Shown piece after piece: positions 56,781 to 64,000 of a stretch of 64,000 nucleotides of DNA. A program made the position numbers and the translations under genes. The stretch spans positions 434,001 through 498,000 of the forward strand of contig JAWWNJ010000012.1 in assembly GCA_037176885.1 (NCBI GenBank). The letters run 5' to 3'. Positions within the stretch are counted from its first letter, which is position 1. Every line of letters starts with the position of its first letter. Below the pieces are notes generated by a model. That model was given only the letters and a program-made list of their open reading frames with translations, did no database searches and was not told the origin of the DNA. Source of the DNA: Favolaschia claudopus. Its lineage: Eukaryota > Basidiomycota > Agaricomycetes > Agaricales > Mycenaceae.

Positions 56781-58573
56781 TGTAACGACTGGCCGTTTTT
56801 GCGCGTTATATCTGGCTATTTTAAGTCAAGTGCGGCCCTAAACAACCCAACTACCCGCCACGACTATAGTCATACTCGACTATCAATAGGAAGTCAGTAC
56901 CTCTGTTGGTGACACAAAGGAGGGTCAAAGTGAGCTCCGAGCTGTTGACCGTAAAACCCATCACAGGAGAAAGGCATTATATTAATAGCCTACTGCAGTA
57001 CTATGGATCTGTTCCGTAACAGAACCCTCAGAAGAGTGACGAAGAGTCAAGTACTTGTGTACTACGGACTTAGACGAAGGTCTACAAGGATGTAGGAGGT
57101 GCCGCGGGGGCTATTAGAGTCAACATCAGTCAAAAGACAGATGCCGCGGGCTGCCGACTATAAATAGACGGCTGGAACAGCGGAAAGGGATCTCATACAG
57201 GAGATGCCGGTGCTACAGAAGGCAGAGTTATGGCAAGACATGAGGTCTTTGACAGGAGTGATGATGATGTGATGCTGAAGCCGAATGAGTGCGGCAACTT
57301 CATTAGAAATCTATTTCTATATTGGAGTCAGCGCGGATGACTTGGTGGCTTGATAAATTGGACAACAGACGAGCCTGTGATATTGCGAGTGAATTGGAAT
57401 GTCCCAAGAATAGTCTTAGGAGTTATTAGAGGCGTTGATGGCACCACCGGAAGGGTTGCCGCCAGTGACGGATTGACGGGATCACCAATGATGGCGTTCC
57501 GCGGGCATCCGCAATTCAGTGATTCAACCGTGAGAGTCATAATTGCTGACTTTCTACCGTTGGATCGACAAGCCAAGAGGCTGCCGAAGGTCTGCCGGGA
57601 CACCCAAATACCAATATACCATCTCTCTACTCAATTGGATCGACATTGCTTACTCTGTACTATTTATGTGATGTATTTCTTGGCATTAGTATAAAAGGAC
57701 CTGTATTTCTCGTTGAGCTGGAGGACATCGCGCTCAGTCTATTGGACAGCGTTGGTGAACTCAGGCAGCAACGTAGAGGCATATATAAAGATATTGTCTA
57801 CTCGTTTGTCTTAATAGAAATTGTGTTGAAGTTCAGTTCAAGTGTGAATCTAAGCATCGTTTCGAGAGTGTTCACCCGCGGAGGCTTTGCTTTCGAGTAG
57901 CTTTGTCGTGGCCTTAGTGTGTAAGGAACTGCCTGCCTCTACTGCCCGCGGACTGCCTATCTCATTGTGAAGATACGTGTGCTCGAGAGTGAACTAGCAT
58001 CTCCCTGAGTCTGAGGAGGAGTGGAACTGTCCATCTGCTGAAGCATTGCGTTGGGACTGCTGGCGCATAACCGGAAGAGATCTGATTAGTCCTCGTCTGA
58101 AAGGCTTGTGCTATATAAAGGAGTGTCAAAGGTTCCTGGAATTTGGAGGTTCAGGTCTATAGCGTAACTGGCGCTATAAGAATTGTGCATTCTGCCGCGG
58201 AAACTGTCTGTGGTCATTGTTTCAATCTCGCCCTGATATTCAACTGCGTTGGGTATCTTGTATCCTACCGTTTATAGTTCCTATTTTTAGGAAAGGTCCG
58301 CGGACGGAATCACTTCCATCTACGGTGTGTGAGAGCGTGTTTTGTGCAAGGTTCCTACTTGCAAGTCGACTTATATCCTCGTCACTGTGACATCTGGATT
58401 TCGGATCGAACCCCACGAACTCTTCGAGAGACATTTGAGTGTATCTTGTTGAGATATTTGTGTTGTAGTGTTGTGTGTGTTGGTTGATTGTGTTATATAT
58501 ATATTTTGGTGGTAGATTCTCTGCTGCGCTATATTTAGCACTTCAGTTGATATATTCAAGTGTCAGCGTTACA
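56781..58573 (+). repeat. Element B 3' LTR (1793 bp)
   Basis: TGTAACG...CGTTACA, near-identical to 40466-42262. It has seven CCGCGG motifs; the one at 57946 is CCGCGA in the 5' LTR. Confidence 0.95.
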
Positions 58574-58856
58574 GCGTACGCGATATGCAGCTAACGGGAG
58601 AGTCGGGTGGAAGTGAAGGATAAAGTGAGCGACGGATCACGGAGCTCACAGTCCGGAATGACCGGACCGACTACCCGTGCCAGCAGTACGGCGCCAACGC
58701 GATCCCCGTCGCGTCGCTCTCCCCGCCCCCCAGCCCCCCAGCTCCATCGTAAGTATTTTGAAGCCAGAGGGTACGTCTTGGAGTTAAGGAATATTACTCT
58801 TCCGTTACTCCGACCGTCGGGTAGGGGTAGATTCATTTTCTCCCTCCAAGCGGAGC
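58574..58856 (-). other. Element A 5' leader, LTR-proximal part
   Basis: Leader of element A between its PBS and the point where element B is inserted. A small minus-strand frame (58836-58591) is open but has no recognised domain. Confidence 0.6.
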
Positions 58857-58873
58857 CCTCGCGGTGGGCTCCA
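58857..58873 (-). promoter_or_regulatory. Element A primer-binding site
   Basis: On the minus strand TGGAGCCCACCGCGAGG lies one base after the end of the 5' LTR. Identical to the element B PBS at 42265-42281, so both elements probably use the same tRNA primer. Confidence 0.75.
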
Positions 58874-58874
58874 T

Positions 58875-59276
58875 TGTGACGCGGGCTCGGAATGCTCCGC
58901 TAGGAGGGAGAGACTGGTTCTCGGAGCAGCCATAGGCGCTAACGAGGACCAGTCTGAGAGGCGAGAGCCGAGTGTTGAGGCTCTCGTCGTCGTTGTAACC
59001 CATCGACGAGGGACCTGTTACCCTGGATAGGGACCTCTTGCAGCACCAGGGTTGTGGAGCAGTTATACACTTGCTCAGGCAACCAGGGGGGCGGTAGGGG
59101 TGGTCCCTCGAAGATCTTGAAGCTCACATATTCCGTTGATAGAGTATAAAGCAAAGTAAGATCGTATTACCAAATACTGATACGTAAGCATACTATCTAC
59201 GGATTAGATAAGATATATACACATTTAAGGGCTCCTGGCCGCGTCTTGCAGTGAGTAATTATACATAGGCGTCACA
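58875..59276 (-). repeat. Element A 5' LTR (right copy, 402 bp)
   Basis: TGTGACGC...GCGTCACA, partner of 14291-14692. Followed directly by the second CAATC target duplication. Confidence 0.93.
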
Positions 59277-59281
59277 CAATC
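59277..59281. repeat. Target-site duplication of element A, right (CAATC)
   Basis: Exact copy of 14286-14290, immediately after the right LTR. Confidence 0.93.
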
Positions 59282-59662
59282 TGTTTTGCTTTGGTCTTGA
59301 ATAACCCGACTTGAGTGAGCGCAGATAAATTTGAGAGGAAGCTTTTGGGAAGCTTGAAGCTGTTTGGGGCATTTTGAACCGGCGCAAGTGTTGCGCAAGT
59401 GGCACTTGATAGACAAGGTTGCGTAGTCGAGCATGCTGAAGGCAGGAGATATGAGTTTGAAAACTTTGAGCTGTGGCTCCCTGGTCAAGGAGAGCTAACA
59501 GCTGAGGATGGGCGCGGAGGTGGTGAGGGACGAGAGCAAAGAGGTGGGAACATCACGGCGAATCACCGGGCCGAGGGTCGAGATCCGAGTCCAGACCAGG
59601 TCTGGGCCATCAACTACGTGATTAGAAATGACATTTTGTGATTTTGGGCGACATGTAAAATT

Positions 59663-60401
59663 CACACCGGAAAAGAACAAAAGTCTACGCTCAGGAATGA
59701 CTTGCTGACTTCTTCGATTTCCACGGAACTTTCCACTGATCTGCGGAAAAGTGCGGAAATCAATACTTTCTATTGTGTTGGGAGCGCGTTTGACTCTGTT
59801 GGGAGCGCAAGGGGTGTTCACCGGCAAAAGCCGAGACACAGCCTTGGGAGGGAGGGTGGGTCCCGGACCTCTTATTTCACTTTTTGGACAAAGTTGCAGA
59901 ATGCTTCAAAAACACGTTTGGGAGGGTCAAGAAAAAAAGAGCGAAAAAATGTAATAGATTACATAATACTAACCATCCGCCGAGTTCCCCGACCCAAGCC
60001 AGATGGAGGAAATTTTCTGCCAGAGAGACGCAAGAAACCAAGGGATCATTTTGCTACGGCTTTTTCGCGGCAAATTATTCCCAAACCAGGCACTTTCGAG
60101 CTAAATAATCCTCAGATCGTGAGAGAACTGTCAATAAATTACTGTATTAGGCAAGCTTACATCATCATTACGTAGCCAGGGAGGGGTCAGAAGGGTCTTA
60201 AATCACTTTTCCGACGTTGTATGGAAAATTTTAAGATTGAATACCCCTTGTGGGAGCGCGTTTGACACGCTTTCCACCACGTAGACTTTTAAGAAGTCTG
60301 CAGGCTTCTGCAGGCCTGCAGAAAGCTGCGCGGAAAACAGGCATTTCAGCAAGTCATTCAGCCGATCACGTGATCATAGACTTTTGTTCTTTTCCGGTGT
60401 G
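59663..60401. mobile_element. Small TIR element (MITE-like)
   Basis: Begins CACACCGGAAAAGAACAAAA and ends with its reverse complement; the inverted match continues through AGTCTA and, after a short insertion in the right arm, TGACTTGCTGA. Length about 739 bp. A further copy of the end (CTTTTCCGGTGTG) lies at about 60588-60600, so the boundary may be there instead. No transposase. Target duplication uncertain. Confidence 0.55.
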
Positions 60402-60409
60402 ACGAGCTT

Positions 60410-60600
60410 TAGCTCCCTGCCTTCGGCACGGAGCCGCTCGCTGCGCTCGCGGCGTGCCTACGGCGGTCGCACAGCTCGTCGGGGCTGCCGCCCCAAACCC
60501 CGCAGTGAATTCCTTGCCGGATGGCGTGGGTAAATCCACGTGCTGCGCACGTGGTTTCCTGTCAAAGGCTGTGCCGTGCTCTTTTTTCTTTTCCGGTGTG
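60410..60600. other. GC-rich palindromic stretch
   Basis: Between the MITE-like right end and a second copy of that end. It contains short inverted repeats such as GAGCCGCTCGCTGCGCTCGCGGC and CACGTGCTGCGCACGTG. No gene seen. Confidence 0.35.
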
Positions 60601-60769
60601 ATTAGGGCGCTATAAAACCCTTACCTAAAGGTAGCGGGAATAAAAGGAATCGTAGACTCTTGAAGGCCAACATTTACTAAGCTAGAGACCTTTTTGGGTG
60701 CCACAAAGCATGGGGCGTCGCAAACCTTTGCTCCATCTATTGTAATTGTGTTCAACTTCAAAGGTTGAA

Positions 60770-62400
60770 ATTTGTGGTTGAACTTGGCGGCAAGCTACGG
60801 GCCGGTTGCGGAGGCCGGGGTTCCGACGCCACGTAATCTCTCTCACGATCACATCAACGCGCTGTCTTTCTCCTCCTCGTCGAACTTATCTTTACTCGAT
60901 GTCCCTACACTACAGGTTTTGCGCTGGATACATCGATACAGCAGCTGCAAAGGCCGATGTAGACCTCTCTAATGTAGAGTCTTCGTCTTGACGCCCACCG
61001 AGCGTTCTGAATGACTTGAAAACAGACAGTATATGATCAAGATCTGCTGGGTTGGCGGCAAGCGTGTCTTCAACGAGACAGCCAATTCACCGCCCATTCG
61101 TCTCTTGGTTGGCGTATCCTACGCTATAGGCTCCCTGGGGCTTGAGTAGTATGTCCACTCATCCCTTTCCCGTTTTTACTCGGTATTTACGCTCCTCAGG
61201 GATACTGACGTCTGTCGACTCAGCGGCGTTTCCAGCCTTGTCACAATCTTACACATTCGACGACTTCAAACGACCCCCCAAGATGCACTGCTCCATAGCC
61301 AAGCCGAGAACGAGACGGGTACGATGGGCTTGAATTTGAAGGAACCCGCGCATGGGCTTGGAATTCCCCGTACGTATTTCATCCTTTTGACACGCGTTTC
61401 CCGCTTTCCATTTTTCTCAGACTTGCTCTTGTGGCTGACGACCCCCCGACTCAGCCCGCTTTCTTTCCGCAACCTCTCGCACGCTCGAGTTTCCGCGTAC
61501 CCGTTTGAGCGCAAGTGTCCGTGACGACTTCATTCGTATTCAATGCCGAAACGCGACACGCAATGCTCGAATAAAGTAGGGTCCATGGTACGCTTAATGC
61601 GCGCTCATAACCTCGCGCCTCGCTGACGAGATAACTTTAGCCGATATGCCTTCGCTGTATCTCGACTCCGCGACCACCGCACGACATACAGCGGCTTCTC
61701 ACGGTCCCAGTGGAGCACCTATCTTTTTTCACCCGTCCCCCACCCAGTCCGTCTGCCACTCTCAAAGCTCTCGATTTCAGTACACGCAATGCGGACTCGT
61801 GTCCCTCCGGGCTTGGCTCTCTCATGTCCCACCACGACGTCTACCTACGTACCTACCGCCTCTGATTCTCCCACTTCCCACTGCGACGACGAAGACGACG
61901 CGTTGCCCCTTGGACACACACGTCTCTTTCCGCCGACGCACTCCTCTGACCATCGCCACGCTGCACCGCCTCTCCTGATGAACTCGTTGATTGGGATGGA
62001 ATAGCGGATGCGGAACGAGGAGGAGGTCTCGCGTGTGTGGTGCGAACGGTGGACTTTTCGGTCGGACGGGCGGGGAAGAGGGATTCCGATTATGAAGGAT
62101 GAATCTGTGTTGCCATAGGCGATTCAGTCTAGTGGGAGATTGGGGGATTGCTTGGGCAAAACGGAGACGAAGAGAAAGGTGGATTGCGCCACGCGAGGAG
62201 AATCGTCCTCTTCTTCGTCGCACGGGATATTCCAGACGTCGCACAAGATACTCCAGACGGCGAGGATCTCTCATTCTGCGTCTACGCCTCTGGTACGTCC
62301 CTTCTTTGTCCCTTAGGTCTATCCTATCCCTCGCCATCCCTTCGTGTCCGGCGGTGCAATCTCCTGCCGTCCTCGAGCGACACTGAGCCCGTTTCATAGC
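60770..62400 (+). pseudogene. Diverged spliced gene-family fragment (right paralogue)
   Basis: Function not recognised. Blocks in the same order as 5060-7300: LAASYGPVAEAGVPTP then GTAATC donor (60782), ICWVGGKRVFNE (about 61050), SPPIRLLVGVSYAIGSLGL (about 61095), LKEPAHGLGI before a GTACGT intron (about 61330) and DTPDGEDLSFC before GTACGT (about 62245). The ATG of the left copy is TTG here. An in-frame stop follows the GSLGLE block. Probably decayed. Confidence 0.35.
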
Positions 62401-64000
62401 TCAAGCATACTTTCCGCATATGCAACGACGACGCTTTGAATACTATTTCGTTGACGTCCACACCCCCTTGGAGTCGCGTCACTTACCACTGCGCCTCCGT
62501 CCCCAGTTCGCTCGTCGGGCGCAATCGATGTCATTTAACGGCGTATGATTGCGCAGGAAGTATGGGAGCATGGTAGATGCCCAAGCACTCGCGAGAACGT
62601 CGCTACCTGCGGCGTCTTGGGCCAGAAATGCTATTGTCATTTTGGGTCCTGGATGCGCCGTCGTCGATACATCAAAGAGTTTTCAGCACGATACCACTAT
62701 GTGGGTTAGTACATACATGAAGTATGACTGAGCGCTTGGATAGGATGTAATGTATGTATATAATCGACCTCAAATCGTCATGTATCTTGCTGCCATGAGA
62801 ATACTCCGAATGAAGGTGCGCGTCGAGTGAGTGAGATGTCGACGCGAACGCTACACCTCACTGGCAAGCTCATACATACCCGACGCAGCTACCGGTGAAT
62901 GCGCTTCACGTTCGGAGACACCACACAGAGCTCGGAGGGGGGATAGAGCCCGGTCGAAGAGCTACCGCTCCCGTATCTTGCAACCGTTCACAGTCTAAGG
63001 GGATACGACGGAGGACCGGAGTGGCATTGCCCGCTCGTGCGGGAAATAGAGACAAATAAGCAGACGGAGTAGAGGGTCACAGTCTGCCATCTCCTTCACG
63101 CTGCTGCCCGTCAAAGTGTGGTAGTAGAGGCGACCACCACTGAAACGACACGCATCATGGTCCCGCTGGAGCTCACCCGTGTCCGTGCACCGTCTTGACC
63201 GAACAACGGAATACATTCGGCGGTAGTAGAGAACCATGAGGTGAGTGCAAAATAAGGGACGGAGGCCGGGCGTCCGTATGCACGACAGTGGAGTCCTTGC
63301 GCACGGGGTAGAAGAGGGCCACCACCACCGGTGCTAGGGCGGAGGTGCAGCAGAGGGGGGATACGTCCCGCAGCCCACACCCGACCGGAAGACAGACAGG
63401 GAGAATCGGCGATTCGGCGCTTGCAGATCCAATCGATGTCCTAGGCGTCCGCCCCCCGTCGCGCTTGCCCTCTCCGTCCGTCGGGACTGCGATTCACCTT
63501 GTGTCCCACTCATCCTTCTGCCGTCACTCTTCCCAATCCGGCGACTCGTCCATCCACTCCTCCACCTCCACCAAATCGGTGATCCATACATATCCGGCCT
63601 CCTCGTCCCGCAGTCTTTCTCATTTAGTCAGTTCCCCAAAATTGAGAAAGATCTGGAGGGGCTCGGAGTTCGACGTGGCACGGTATGGGATGTAGGGATG
63701 AGATGCAGAGGTCAAGGCGAGTGGGGCGTTTCGCGGGCAAGGAAGACCAGCGCAAGCGCATGAAGAAAACCGAATAGCGAGATGGTGAGGCCGATGGATA
63801 CATAAGCCGTGCTCGTCGGTTCTCCTCCCCTTGCGCCCACCAGTCATCCATCAACGCCTCCCAGACCGTTCTACCCTCAAACTGGTGTGTGTCCTCCACT
63901 GAGACTACACATTCCGCCACGTCGCCGATGCAAGGTGAGGAGGGATTGGGCTAATCACCAACAATGCTGGGATGGGGTGGTGACATACTTCGTCGCCATT
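62401..64000. other. Right end, no confident gene
   Basis: One minus-strand frame (63920-63624) starts MAECVVSVEDTHQFEGRTVW and could be a first exon, but no domain or splice chain was established. The rest shows only short overlapping frames. Confidence 0.3.

Larger units (their letters stand above)
40787..58303. repeat. CCGCGG hexamer array dispersed over element B
   Basis: By hand I find about 53 CCGCGG across element B. They include 40787, 40829, 41188, 41575, 41884, 41987, 42653, 43191, 44096, 44147, 44641, 44745, 45547, 46341, 47005, 47212, 48333, 48505, 49191, 49509, 49623, 51754, 52513, 53126, 54134, 55250, 56542 and 56673. Roughly 4-5 would be expected in 18 kb of random sequence. 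In coding regions the motif occurs in all three frames (SAE, PRK, YRG), so codon bias does not explain it. The remaining 46 kb of the window has about ten. Spacing is irregular, mean near 340 bp. Confidence 0.85.
40466..58573 (+). mobile_element. Element B: young 18.1-kb Ty3/gypsy element with antisense cargo
   Basis: Plus-strand LTR retrotransposon nested in the 5' leader of element A. Order: 5' LTR (40466-42262), PBS, gag, protease, RT-RNase H, integrase, then about 7 kb with three spliced genes on the opposite strand, polypurine tract and 3' LTR (56781-58573). PR-RT-RH-IN order and the D,D-35-E integrase place it in Ty3/gypsy; no chromodomain was seen. The LTR pair differs by 3 substitutions and one 4-bp indel, so it is very recent. 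Pol has one internal TGA. The expected 5-bp target duplication is not clear: CACGT on the left, GCGTA on the right. CCGCGG is hugely over-represented throughout. Confidence 0.93.
14291..59276 (-). mobile_element. Element A: nested Ty3/gypsy chromovirus, minus strand
   Basis: One LTR retrotransposon of 44,986 bp as it stands. In sense direction (right to left): 5' LTR (58875-59276), PBS, leader split by element B (40466-58573), gag, TIR insertion, nucleocapsid/protease and RT-RNase H. A tandem second pass through the gag C-terminal part, TIR insertion, protease and pol follows. Integrase plus chromodomain, a downstream accessory ORF and the 3' LTR (14291-14692) complete it. Removing element B (18.1 kb), one duplicated unit (10.1 kb) and the TIR insert (4.2 kb) leaves about 12.6 kb, a plausible original size. 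Chromodomain and gene order PR-RT-RH-IN identify Ty3/gypsy chromoviruses. LTRs differ by 1 substitution and 2 one-base indels, so insertion is recent. No intact gag-pol remains. Confidence 0.93.

Noticed and set aside
60421..60560. Bacterial-looking GC-rich palindromes as contamination
   Set aside because: Too short to judge, flanked by the MITE-like termini and AT-rich fungal-type sequence.

Overview
The window looks like nuclear DNA of a filamentous basidiomycete, probably an Agaricomycete. Introns are short (46-78 nt) with GT(A/G)(C/A)GT donors. There is a DUF4470/MYND-finger gene of a kind abundant in mushrooms. Most of the window is Ty3/gypsy LTR retrotransposon. No bacterial, CRISPR or rRNA features were seen.

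Layout. (1) 1-14285, left host flank: mostly without recognisable genes. It holds a diverged spliced gene-family fragment (about 5.06-7.3 kb), a DUF4470/MYND gene with many frame breaks (8977-12648) and a small repeat family ending in tRNA B-box-like motifs (4.4-4.8 and 13.1-13.65 kb). (2) 14291-59276, one minus-strand Ty3/gypsy chromovirus ('element A') bounded by 402-bp LTRs and a perfect 5-bp target duplication CAATC. (3) 59282-64000, right host flank: a TIR element of about 0.74 kb and a second diverged copy of the gene-family fragment seen on the left.

Element A has been restructured three times. A 4.2-kb element with about 90-bp terminal inverted repeats sits between the capsid part of Gag and its zinc knuckle. 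A 10.08-kb segment (integrase start to gag N-terminus, including that insertion) is tandemly duplicated at 19273-29356 and 29357-39442; I saw 3 substitutions and 2 one-base indels between the units. Finally, an 18.1-kb plus-strand gypsy element ('element B', 40466-58573) is inserted in the 5' leader of A. A also carries a broken extra ORF (14950-17907) downstream of its integrase/chromodomain.

Element B is the most interesting object. It is very young: its 1.8-kb LTRs differ by 3 substitutions and one 4-bp indel. Its gag, protease and pol lie in three frames, each -1 to the last, with the same GGATTTT string at both junctions. Between integrase and the 3' LTR are about 7 kb with three antisense, multi-intron genes whose splice phases all fit. 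Two encode Zn(II)2Cys6-like cysteine clusters; the third has two SUMO-interacting-like motifs. Element B is also studded with the palindrome CCGCGG, about 53 copies by hand count against 4-5 expected, in LTRs, all reading frames and non-coding DNA. CCGCGG is two abutting CCG/CGG half-sites, the kind of triplet Zn2Cys6 proteins bind. A coherent hypothesis is a self-encoded DNA-binding (regulatory or anti-silencing) system, loosely analogous to VANC proteins of plant VANDAL transposons. This is inference and untested.
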